Part shown: in pieces, positions 1 through 7,625 of the stretch
How the letters are laid out: the number at the start of each line of letters is the position of its first letter
Position numbering within the stretch: position 1 is the stretch's first letter
Assembly (NCBI GenBank): GCA_024213275.1
Contig: JANAVG010000014.1
Coordinates: 79,166 to 143,165 of the forward strand
Length of the DNA: 64,000 nucleotides
Direction: 5' to 3'
DNA from: Rossellomorea sp. BNER
Lineage (GTDB): Bacteria; Bacillota; Bacilli; Bacillales; Bacillaceae_B
Notes under the pieces: model-generated
Told to the model about the DNA's origin: nothing
Seen by the model: only the letters and a program-made list of their open reading frames with translations
The model's database searches: none
Position numbers and translations under genes: made by a program

Positions 1-62
1 AATATAGGTCAGTATAGTAGCTTGAGGTTGATGAAGCGACTGTACTGGCTATTTTATTATTT

Positions 63-281
63 GCTGTTTTCTAAAAGATTGTTTTTTTAAGAACATAAAT
101 TTTTGTGAAAAGGTCTTCGCTGCAGGTGCGAGACTCCTGCGGGGGTAGCGGGACAGGTGAGACCACCTAAGCAGGAGCAAGGCGACGAGGAGGATCACCG
201 CCCGCCCCGCGGAAAGCGAGCATCCTTTCGCTGCAACAATCCCCTCCCTTTTCAAATAACAAAAATGTTTACGAAAACAGC
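63..281. repeat. MITE-like intergenic repeat, copy 1
   Basis: A GC-rich block of about 219 bp in an AT-rich intergenic region. It begins GCTGTTTTC and ends GAAAACAGC, so it has short terminal inverted repeats. Its core (from about position 120) shares long stretches with the copy at 13014-13222, including GGTGCGAGACTCCTG and GGCGACGAGGAGGATCACCG. An 89-codon reverse reading frame crosses it but matches no protein I recognise and follows the repeat, so I do not call a gene. Similar GC-rich intergenic repeats are common in Bacillaceae genomes. Confidence 0.75.
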
Positions 282-478
282 CTTTCAATTTAATTACGTT
301 TGTCCGAGAATAATACAAAATTTAAGCTGAAATGGGATGTTACGGATTATTTTAGACCTATTATTTGTTAACTCTCCTCGAATATTGATTTCCTGACAAA
401 ATCCGACAGAAACAATAGTCTTCATAGTCGAGCAGCAGAAAAAAACATACAAACGCTCCAAAGTCTATCTATTAACAA

Positions 479-492
479 TGAAAGCGCTTCAT
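479..492. promoter_or_regulatory. Candidate CcpA cre site upstream of serC
   Basis: TGAAAGCGCTTCAT fits the catabolite-responsive element consensus TGWAARCGYTWNCW at 13 of 14 positions and is nearly palindromic. It lies 24 bp upstream of the serC -35 box. Whether CcpA acts here is inferred from the match alone. Confidence 0.5.
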
Positions 493-516
493 ATATTTCC
501 CCTTAAAAAAGGACCG

Positions 517-546
517 TTGACCTGTCATCAATAGCTACTTTATAAT
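517..546 (+). promoter_or_regulatory. Sigma-A promoter of serC
   Basis: TTGACC (517-522) and TATAAT (541-546) are separated by 18 bp, giving a predicted start near 553, about 37 nt before the serC start codon. Spacing and hexamers are close to the housekeeping consensus. Confidence 0.7.
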
Positions 547-589
547 GTAAAAATATTCAGACTAAACATACAAAGGTGAGGGATGTTTT

Positions 590-1678
590 GTGACTAGAGT
601 TGCTAATTTTTCCGCAGGTCCGTCCGTTTTGCCCGTATCGGTTTTGGAGAGAGCTCAAAAAGAATTGCTGAATTATAAGGGAACAGGAATGTCTGTAATG
701 GAAATGAGCCATCGGTCTAGTGAATTTCAAGAGATTATCGAAGAAGCAGAGGCGTTACTAAGAGAATTGTTAAAGATTCCAGAAAATTATCATGTTCTTT
801 TTTTACAGGGTGGGGCTTCTTTGCAGTTTAGCATGGTTCCTTTCAACCTGCTTACTACTAATCACAAGGCAGATTATATTATGACGGGATCTTGGTCAAA
901 GAAAGCCATGACAGAGGCAAGTAAGCTGGGGGATATTAATGTCATCACCCCATCTAATCCATTAACAGAGATTCCTTCTTATACTCAAGACGACTTTCAA
1001 TTGGATGCTGACTATGTACATATTACAACGAATAATACGATTGAAGGTACCCGTTTTTCTGAACTGCCTAACACGGGAACGATTCCGTTAGTGGCTGATA
1101 TGTCCTCACATATATTATCAGAAGAGATTGACGTAAATCAATTCGGTTTAATTTATGCTGGTGCCCAAAAAAACTTAGGACCTGCAGGTGTTACCGTTGT
1201 CATTGTAAGGGATGACCTTACGGATAAAGCTTTTACTAGTTGCCCAACAATGTTGAACTACACAACATATGTTAAGAATCAATCCCTATTTAATACACCG
1301 CCAACGTTTTCAATTTATATCATGAAAATGGTATTGGAATGGATTAAAGAATTAGGTGGAGTTACGGTTATTGAACAACACAATAAGGAAAAAGCAAAGT
1401 TGCTTTATGACACAATTGATCAATCAAAGCTTTTTAACAACCATGTAAATCCAAAAAATCGTTCTCATATGAATATCCCATTTTCAGCAGATAGTGAAGA
1501 ACTGAATAAAAAGTTTTTACAAAAAGCAGACGAAAAGGGATTGAAAAACTTAAAAGGACATCGTTCCGTTGGTGGAATGAGAGCAAGTCTTTATAATGCC
1601 ATGCCTTTGGAAGATGTGAAAAAGTTAACTGAGTTCATGAAAGAGTTTGAATTAGTTTATCAACAGGTGCTTGCCTAA
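590..1678 (+). CDS. serC: Phosphoserine aminotransferase SerC
   Basis: A 362-residue PLP-dependent class V aminotransferase. It converts 3-phosphohydroxypyruvate and glutamate to phosphoserine in serine biosynthesis (and serves pyridoxal phosphate synthesis in some bacteria). The N-terminal NFSAGPSVLP and the PLP-lysine motif GAQKNLGPAG (Lys194) are typical, and the length equals the usual 360 residues. The start is GTG at 590, preceded by AAAGGTGAGG at good spacing. serA follows 87 nt downstream with no terminator between, so the two are probably co-transcribed. The upstream promoter and a cre-like site suggest carbon control. Identification is secure. Confidence 0.96.
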   Translation: MTRVANFSAGPSVLPVSVLERAQKELLNYKGTGMSVMEMSHRSSEFQEIIEEAEALLRELLKIPENYHVLFLQGGASLQFSMVPFNLLTTNHKADYIMTGSWSKKAMTEASKLGDINVITPSNPLTEIPSYTQDDFQLDADYVHITTNNTIEGTRFSELPNTGTIPLVADMSSHILSEEIDVNQFGLIYAGAQKNLGPAGVTVVIVRDDLTDKAFTSCPTMLNYTTYVKNQSLFNTPPTFSIYIMKMVLEWIKELGGVTVIEQHNKEKAKLLYDTIDQSKLFNNHVNPKNRSHMNIPFSADSEELNKKFLQKADEKGLKNLKGHRSVGGMRASLYNAMPLEDVKKLTEFMKEFELVYQQVLA

Positions 1679-1765
1679 AATATGTGTAAAATCAATTTTG
1701 AGGGAATGGTCGTTAGAATTGGTTTCAGACACGAATATTAGGTCAGCTTCATTATAGGAGGGGAA

Positions 1766-2947
1766 ATGATGTATTCTATCCAGGCATTTAATGCGATTGC
1801 TGATGCTGGTTTAAAGTTAATTGAAGAAGATATTGATTTTGTGCTGAACTCTGAGACTCAGGAGCCAGACGGTTATATTGCTAGAAGCTTTAATTTTCAC
1901 AACTATCCTTTAGGCGAGCAGGTGAAAGGAATCGCGAGAGCAGGTGCAGGTGTTAATAATATTCCAATCGATTCTTGCACTGAACGAGGAATTGTTGTTT
2001 TTAATACTCCAGGTGCTAACGCGAATGCAGTTAAAGAATTGGTTCTAACCTGCATTATGGCCTCTTCTCGAAACTTGTTTGATGCTGTAAAGTGGACAGC
2101 GGGAATTGAAGGCCGCGGTGAGGAAATACCAGAGCTTGTGGAGAAAGGGAAAAAGCAGTTTGTTGGGACAGAAATTAAAGGAAAGCGCCTAGGGGTTATT
2201 GGGGTTGGTGCGATTGGAGTTCTTGTCGCAAATGATGCCCTAGAATTAGGGATGGAAGTCGTTGCATTTGATCCTTTTATTTCGGTTGAAACCGCTTGGC
2301 GTTTGTCTCAGAATGTAAGGCGAGCCATTACTCTTGAAGAAATATTCTCTACTTGTGATTACATTACTATGCATGTCCCTCTTAATGAGAAGACAAAGGG
2401 TTTACTAAATGAAAAAGCGTTCAAGCAAATGAAAGATGGAATTCGAATTCTTAACTTTTCACGTGGGGAACTTGTAGATGAGCAAGCATTGAAGCTAGCA
2501 ATCGAAGAGGGAATCGTCGAAAATTATATTACCGATTTTCCAAACGAAAATATTTTAGGTACAAATAAGGTGATCGGTGTTCCCCATTTAGGCGCATCCA
2601 CAAAAGAATCAGAAGAAAACTGTGCTGTGATGGCTGCCCGTCAGCTTAAGCACTATCTAAAAACAGGTAATATTAAGCATTCCGTCAACCTGCCAGATGT
2701 GGAAATTCCATTCTCCGGTAAAAGAAGACTGGCCATTATGCATAAAAACATTCCGGGAATGGTAGGGAGAATGACAGGAATTCTAGCTACCTTTGAAATG
2801 AACATCGCAGACATGATCAACCGAAGCAAAGATGCATGGGCCTACACGATCATCGATATCGACAACGAAATCGACGAAAAAACCGAGCAAAACATCAAAA
2901 ACAGTGTAAACGAAATCCAAGGAACCGTCTCAGTAAGACTACTATAA
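1766..2947 (+). CDS. serA: D-3-phosphoglycerate dehydrogenase SerA (short form)
   Basis: Oxidises 3-phosphoglycerate to 3-phosphohydroxypyruvate, the first step of serine synthesis, providing the substrate of SerC just upstream. The protein has 393 residues. It has a D-2-hydroxyacid dehydrogenase fold with the NAD-binding GVGAIG (near residues 146-151), a catalytic histidine in VPHLGAST (near 274), and a C-terminal ACT domain (about 320-393) that in this family senses serine. It is much shorter than the 525-residue B. subtilis SerA because it lacks the intervening domain. Two ATGs in tandem (1766, 1769) follow a TAGGAGGGG site; spacing slightly favours 1769. Confidence 0.93.
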   Translation: MMYSIQAFNAIADAGLKLIEEDIDFVLNSETQEPDGYIARSFNFHNYPLGEQVKGIARAGAGVNNIPIDSCTERGIVVFNTPGANANAVKELVLTCIMASSRNLFDAVKWTAGIEGRGEEIPELVEKGKKQFVGTEIKGKRLGVIGVGAIGVLVANDALELGMEVVAFDPFISVETAWRLSQNVRRAITLEEIFSTCDYITMHVPLNEKTKGLLNEKAFKQMKDGIRILNFSRGELVDEQALKLAIEEGIVENYITDFPNENILGTNKVIGVPHLGASTKESEENCAVMAARQLKHYLKTGNIKHSVNLPDVEIPFSGKRRLAIMHKNIPGMVGRMTGILATFEMNIADMINRSKDAWAYTIIDIDNEIDEKTEQNIKNSVNEIQGTVSVRLL

Positions 2948-2958
2948 CCAAACCCTTC

Positions 2959-3012
2959 ACCCCTTTAAAGCACCGCGGGACGGTTCTCGAGCGGTTTAAA
3001 GGGTTAAAGTGA
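2959..3012. repeat. GGGACGGTTCTCG-family repeat, copy 1
   Basis: Contains GGGACGGTTCTCG flanked by CCCTTTAAAG and GGTTTAAAGGG, which can pair as the base of a hairpin. The same 13-mer or its complement recurs at 21646-21687, 25075-25159 and about 28651-28668. The rest of 3013-3215 is AT-rich. It contains a second short inverted repeat (AAACCTTTAA with TTAAAGGGTTT, about 3164-3190) and no gene that I can see. Confidence 0.7.
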
Positions 3013-3233
3013 TAAAGTTTGAGAAACAGAATGACCAATTTAATTTATGATTTTAAGGTTGACTAGATGATGAGTCTGGTACTACATAAGCACAATCAAA
3101 AGCTTTATAGCACTTGGAATTGTGTCAGTTAGTACCTACTCTCGTTTGTCATCCTTTTTTTAAACCTTTAAGTGTAATTTTAAAGGGTTTGCAAACAATA
3201 ATGAGTAGTTTGTAAATGAAGGAAGTGGATAAG

Positions 3234-4007
3234 ATGGGGTATTGCACGTTTCAGCATAGACAATTATTTTTCGAAGATATGGGGGAAGGAACTCCCATCA
3301 TAATGATTCATCCTCCTGGCATGGGTCGTAAAACGTTTATATATCAAACCCCTCTTGCCGAAAAATTCCGATTAATTTTACCTGATCTAAGTGGACATGG
3401 GGATTCAACGAATGAACATTCATTTGTCAGCATGGCTACGTATGTAGAGGAAATAAAAACAATTGTCGATCATTTACAGCTTAATAGCTGTGTCCTACTT
3501 GGATATTCCGCCGGTGGAATTATCGCGCAGGAATTTGCTTATAAATACCCTGAATTTATACAAGCCATTATTTTAGCTGGGGGATACCCAAGAGTAAAAA
3601 CGATGAAGCTAAGACTCATGCACTTATTAGGAATGAAAATGGTAAGGGAGAGACCTCAACTTCTCATTAATACCTTAGCGAAAACACATGCTCACAACGA
3701 GGAAGAAAAGCTGATTTTTCAAGAGCATATGGAAAAGGCGAACAGACAAATTTGGTACCATTTCTACAAACAATCTCTATACTATAATCGAGAAAAAGAT
3801 CTAAAAAACTTAAAAGTACCAGTTCTTCTTATTTACGGTGGTAAATCTCAATGGATCAACAAACATTTGCCATTGTTTAAAGAACTACCACAGTATGAGA
3901 CAAAAATCATCGAAGAGTCATCACATCAATTACCAACAAAGTATTCAAATTCGTTTAATGAAATCGTTTATTATTATGTTAAAAAAATTTATAACAGGGA
4001 AATATGA
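3234..4007 (+). CDS. Alpha/beta hydrolase
   Basis: A 257-residue cytoplasmic protein of the alpha/beta hydrolase fold; the substrate is unknown. Visible are an oxyanion-hole segment IMIHPPGMG (near residue 22), the nucleophile elbow GYSAGG with Ser92, a middle lid region, and a late catalytic histidine in ESSHQLP. An in-frame ATG exists at 3216, but AAGGAAG at about 3219-3225 sits 8 nt before ATG 3234, so I prefer 3234. The next gene follows after 34 nt, so a two-gene operon with the HD protein is likely. There is no signal peptide. It could be a lipase/esterase or a carboxylic-ester hydrolase; the sequence does not decide. Confidence 0.85.
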   Translation: MGYCTFQHRQLFFEDMGEGTPIIMIHPPGMGRKTFIYQTPLAEKFRLILPDLSGHGDSTNEHSFVSMATYVEEIKTIVDHLQLNSCVLLGYSAGGIIAQEFAYKYPEFIQAIILAGGYPRVKTMKLRLMHLLGMKMVRERPQLLINTLAKTHAHNEEEKLIFQEHMEKANRQIWYHFYKQSLYYNREKDLKNLKVPVLLIYGGKSQWINKHLPLFKELPQYETKIIEESSHQLPTKYSNSFNEIVYYYVKKIYNREI

Positions 4008-4041
4008 ATGGTAATGAATTCAATAAAAAGGGAGAGGTCTT

Positions 4042-4683
4042 ATGGGGGTCCATCACTATTTTAAAAGTTTATCAGACTTGGAACAATTGTTTCGCTGTCC
4101 AGGTCGTTTTAAATATCATGAGCATAGTGTGGCTAGCCACTCTTTCAAAGTAACCAAAATTGCTCAATTTCTAGGTACGGTCGAAGAAGAATATGGTGAA
4201 AAAATTGATTGGAAAGCCCTTTATGAGAAAGCAATCAACCATGATTATGCCGAGATTTTCACGGGGGATATTAAAACACCTGTTAAGTATGCGTCAGAAG
4301 AATTGAGGAAATTATTTAGTCAAGTCGAAGAGGAAATGGTGACAAAATTTATCGAACAAGAGTTTCCTCGACAATTCCAGGATATTTATCATAATCGGTT
4401 TAAAGATGGTAAGGATGATACGATTGAGGGCAGAATTCTCTCAGTTGCTGATAAAATAGATTTATTGTATGAGTCATTTGGTGAAATTCAAAAAGGTAAT
4501 CCAGAGTCTTTATTTTTTGAAATTTATCAGGAAGCCCTGTCGACTATTCTAAAGTTCCAAGAGATGTATTGTGTTCAATACTTCTTAAATACGATCCTGC
4601 CTGACATGCTGGCTGAAAAGTTTATTCCTCACAGCCAGTTAAATGATATCACCAACAAGATCATTGATGATTCTCAAAAATAG
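4042..4683 (+). CDS. HD-domain phosphohydrolase, YfbR-like
   Basis: A 213-residue HD-superfamily protein. The metal-binding pattern is visible: a first histidine in HSVASHSFKV (near residues 28-36), the HD pair in INHDYAEIFTGDI (about 75), and a late aspartate in VADKIDLL (about 147). This arrangement matches the YfbR-type 5'-deoxynucleotidase family, which removes phosphate from dNMPs. The exact substrate is inferred only from family resemblance. The ATG follows GGGAGAGG with normal spacing. It probably shares a transcript with the hydrolase upstream. No homologue occurs at this point in the B. subtilis gene order, so the pair looks like a lineage-specific insertion. Confidence 0.82.
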   Translation: MGVHHYFKSLSDLEQLFRCPGRFKYHEHSVASHSFKVTKIAQFLGTVEEEYGEKIDWKALYEKAINHDYAEIFTGDIKTPVKYASEELRKLFSQVEEEMVTKFIEQEFPRQFQDIYHNRFKDGKDDTIEGRILSVADKIDLLYESFGEIQKGNPESLFFEIYQEALSTILKFQEMYCVQYFLNTILPDMLAEKFIPHSQLNDITNKIIDDSQK

Positions 4684-4751
4684 CTTTTTCACTGAGATTA
4701 TTTCAGTTAAGATAGTAGAAAAGCTTCGAAAAATGAGGAGAGAAGTAAAGA

Positions 4752-4985
4752 ATGGTCTCTAAAGTAATCCTGGCACTATTTTTGCCAGCACTTCTAGTCG
4801 TTTTATTTACAAGAGTCACCTATAATCATTATGTTGGGCTTATCCTAACAGTTGCGCTTATTACAGCATCGGTTTATAAAGGGTACACGAACACATGGCT
4901 GTTAATAATCATTGACGCTGCATCGCTTACACTCGGGTTTTGGTATTCAAATCAGATGATGAAAAAGGCGAAAAGAAGTGCCTAA
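4752..4985 (+). CDS. csbA: Small membrane protein CsbA
   Basis: A 77-residue protein with two or three hydrophobic helices and a lysine-rich tail (MMKKAKRSA). The N-terminal ALFLPALLVVLFTRVTYNHY closely resembles B. subtilis CsbA. In B. subtilis csbA likewise precedes uvrB and is a sigma-B general-stress gene of unknown biochemical role. I do not see a convincing sigma-B promoter (GTTTAA/GGGWAW) in the 68 nt upstream, so regulation may differ here. A GAGGAGAG site precedes the ATG. A terminator follows at 5089. Confidence 0.88.
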   Translation: MVSKVILALFLPALLVVLFTRVTYNHYVGLILTVALITASVYKGYTNTWLLIIIDAASLTLGFWYSNQMMKKAKRSA

Positions 4986-5088
4986 GAAAGAATAACTTTT
5001 CAATTAATGTTAGGTTCAACTAGATAAGTAGTGCAGGATATCCAAAGTCATCTGTTGCACTCGTGAAATGAATATAGGTTAATCAAAG

Positions 5089-5132
5089 TTCTGAATTCTA
5101 CAGCAAAAAGCTAATGAATTCGGAATTTTTTA
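5089..5132 (+). terminator. Rho-independent terminator after csbA
   Basis: TTCTGAATTC pairs with GAATTCGGAA (10 bp, one G-U) around a 17-nt loop, followed by a run of T. It separates csbA from the uvrB regulatory region. Confidence 0.8.
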
Positions 5133-5240
5133 TTTGTGTTGTGCTGGCACGACCCGTATTATGTCGCGTAGTTGATAATAACTTTTTGGAAAAATTTCTC
5201 ATTATCTTAAGCCCTAAATAGTGTTTATCATAACGGAATC

Positions 5241-5382
5241 TGTGGATAACCTAAGTTTTTCCACGACGCACACTCGTAAAAAGATATCTATTCACAGTTC
5301 TTAACTTAGTTATCAACAAAAATATCCACTTATTCACATAATTTAAAATTTATACACAAAGTTATAAACAGTTTTATCCACA
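5241..5382. promoter_or_regulatory. Cluster of DnaA-box-like 9-mers upstream of uvrB
   Basis: Two exact consensus boxes, TGTGGATAA (5241-5249, complement of TTATCCACA) and TTATCCACA (5374-5382). Between them lie TTATCAACA (5310), TTATTCACA (5330) and TTATACACA (5350), each one mismatch, plus weaker CTATTCACA (5288), ATATCCACT (5322) and TTATAAACA (5362). Most run in the same direction. DnaA box clusters outside oriC are known in B. subtilis as DnaA titration or regulatory sites. The rest of the 636-nt gap (4986-5635) holds the csbA terminator and the LexA box. Confidence 0.7.
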
Positions 5383-5510
5383 AGAATATTTAGTGTGTAT
5401 TTAAAGTATTAAACGTCCTACGAAAGTCAATAGATATAAGAGCTATTCTATTGGAAGTGCCATAAGATTTGTTTTTTCGTATATAGATATTAAAATATGT
5501 TGAAATTAAA

Positions 5511-5524
5511 CGAACTTTTGTTCG
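5511..5524. promoter_or_regulatory. LexA (DinR) operator of uvrB
   Basis: CGAACTTTTGTTCG is an exact match to the Bacillus SOS box CGAAC-N4-GTTCG. It lies 111 bp upstream of the uvrB start codon, as expected for the DNA-damage-inducible uvrBA operon. Confidence 0.9.
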
Positions 5525-5635
5525 CTTTTTAATGGTTAATCCTGTAGAATATGTGGTAGAATGTGAATGAAGATTAATACAGAACAACGAAATTTACATA
5601 ATAGCACATATACGTTTTGAATGGGAGGGAAAACG

Positions 5636-7618
5636 GTGAATAATCAGTTTCAACTTAAATCAAAGTACCAGCCTCAAGGTGATCAACCACGAGCAATTCA
5701 AACCATAGTTGAAGGCATTAAAGAAGGAAAACGACATCAAACCCTATTAGGTGCAACTGGGACGGGGAAAACGTTCACGATGTCCAATGTTATTAAGGAG
5801 ATTAATAAACCAACACTTGTCATCGCTCATAATAAGACTCTTGCAGGCCAGCTTTATAGTGAATTTAAAGAGTATTTTCCTGATAATGCTGTTGAATACT
5901 TTGTCAGTTATTATGATTATTATCAACCAGAAGCCTATGTTCCTCAGACAGATACGTTTATTGAAAAAGATGCAAGCATAAATGATGAAATAGATAAATT
6001 AAGGCACTCAGCGACATCATCCCTTTTTGAACGTAATGATGTTGTGATTATCGCTAGTGTTTCTTGTATATACGGCTTGGGTTCTCCTGAAGAGTACCGT
6101 GAACTTGTGGTTTCTTTAAGAGTTGGGATGGAAATCGAACGCAACCAATTATTAAGAAAATTAGTCGACGTTCAATATGCTCGCAATGATATTGATTTCC
6201 AACGGGGAACCTTTCGTGTAAGAGGAGATGTAGTGGAAATCTTCCCAGCATCTCGCGACGAACATTGCATGAGAGTGGAATTCTTTGGGGACGAGATAGA
6301 CAGAATCAGAGAAGTGGACGCTCTTACAGGAGAGATACTTGGCGACCGGGATCATATTGCCATTTTCCCAGCCTCCCACTTCGTAACCCGTGAAGAGAAA
6401 ATGAAACTTGCAATCGTAAATATAGAAAAAGAACTTGAAGAACAACTCGAAATAATGAGATCCGAGAATAAGCTACTTGAGGCACAACGACTCGAACAGC
6501 GGACGCGCTATGATCTCGAAATGATGAGTGAAATGGGCTTCTGTTCAGGGATTGAAAACTACTCACGTCATTTAACATTAAGACCGGCCGGATCTACACC
6601 GTATACGTTAATCGATTATTTCCCGGATGACTTTTTAATTGTCATCGACGAATCCCATGTTTCAGTTCCACAGATCAGAGGGATGTATAATGGTGACCAA
6701 GCACGTAAAAAGGTGCTTGTTGATCATGGCTTCCGGTTGCCATCTGCGATGGATAACCGCCCATTACGTTTTGAAGAATTCGAGGGGAAAACAAATCAGA
6801 TTGTCTATGTTTCAGCAACACCAGGTCCATATGAACAAGAGCATAGTCCTGAAATGGTGGAGCAAATCATTCGACCAACAGGCTTATTAGATCCCACATT
6901 TGATATCCGGCCGATTGAAGGTCAAATCGATGATCTATTAGGCGAAATCCAAGAACGAACTAAAAATAATGAACGTGTACTTATTACTACCTTAACGAAA
7001 AAAATGTCAGAAGATCTCACCGATTATTTAAAAGAAATTGGAATAAAAGTTCAATACCTTCACTCTGAGATTAAGACATTAGAACGAATAGAAATCATAA
7101 GAGATTTACGATTAGGTAAGTATGATGTTCTAGTAGGAATTAACCTGCTTAGAGAAGGATTAGACATTCCAGAAGTTTCTTTAGTGGCGATTTTGGATGC
7201 AGATAAAGAAGGGTTTCTCCGTTCAGAACGTTCATTAATTCAAACGATGGGCAGAGCAGCACGTAATGCCAATGGACACGTCATTATGTATGCTGATAAA
7301 GTAACTGATTCTATGCAAAAAGCTATGGACGAAACAGAACGACGTCGAATCATTCAGCAAGAGTATAATGAAAAACACGGAATTACTCCACAAACCATTA
7401 AAAAAGAAATTCGAGATGTTATTCGTGCAACAATGGCTGCTGAAGACCAAGAAGAATATGATGCACCGGCAACAAAAGTCTCAAAAATGTCTAAACCTGA
7501 AAGAGAAAAGCTTATCTCAAGTTTAGAGGTAGAAATGAAAGATGCAGCAAAGTCATTGGATTTCGAGCGTGCTGCACAACTGCGAGATACGATATTGGAG
7601 TTAAAAGCGGAAGGATGA
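5636..7618 (+). CDS. uvrB: Excinuclease ABC subunit B UvrB
   Basis: A 660-residue DNA-damage verification helicase of nucleotide excision repair. It receives damage from UvrA and recruits UvrC. Visible are Walker [11 protein letters not shown] (near residue 40), the beta-hairpin region [10 protein letters not shown] (near 93-102), helicase motifs such as DESH and GRAARN, and a C-terminal UVR motif ([19 protein letters not shown]) that binds UvrC. I chose GTG 5636: the upstream in-frame ATG at 5621 overlaps the GGGAGGG ribosome-binding site, and B. subtilis UvrB is the same length. Expression is probably LexA-controlled through the 5511 box. uvrA follows after 7 nt. Confidence 0.97.
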   Translation: MNNQFQLKSKYQPQGDQPRAIQTIVEGIKEGKRHQTLLGATGTGKTFTMSNVIKEINKPTLVIAHNKTLAGQLYSEFKEYFPDNAVEYFVSYYDYYQPEAYVPQTDTFIEKDASINDEIDKLRHSATSSLFERNDVVIIASVSCIYGLGSPEEYRELVVSLRVGMEIERNQLLRKLVDVQYARNDIDFQRGTFRVRGDVVEIFPASRDEHCMRVEFFGDEIDRIREVDALTGEILGDRDHIAIFPASHFVTREEKMKLAIVNIEKELEEQLEIMRSENKLLEAQRLEQRTRYDLEMMSEMGFCSGIENYSRHLTLRPAGSTPYTLIDYFPDDFLIVIDESHVSVPQIRGMYNGDQARKKVLVDHGFRLPSAMDNRPLRFEEFEGKTNQIVYVSATPGPYEQEHSPEMVEQIIRPTGLLDPTFDIRPIEGQIDDLLGEIQERTKNNERVLITTLTKKMSEDLTDYLKEIGIKVQYLHSEIKTLERIEIIRDLRLGKYDVLVGINLLREGLDIPEVSLVAILDADKEGFLRSERSLIQTMGRAARNANGHVIMYADKVTDSMQKAMDETERRRIIQQEYNEKHGITPQTIKKEIRDVIRATMAAEDQEEYDAPATKVSKMSKPEREKLISSLEVEMKDAAKSLDFERAAQLRDTILELKAEG

Positions 7619-7625
7619 CCGAAAT

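Noticed and set aside
49..318. An 89-codon reverse reading frame at the window start
   Set aside because: It follows the GC-rich repeat; the second repeat copy produces similar but different frames, as expected for non-coding sequence.
5241..5382. Chromosomal replication origin, because of the DnaA boxes
   Set aside because: No dnaA, dnaN, rpmH or gyr genes are near, there is no clear AT-rich unwinding element beside the cluster, and the gene order places this far from oriC in related genomes.
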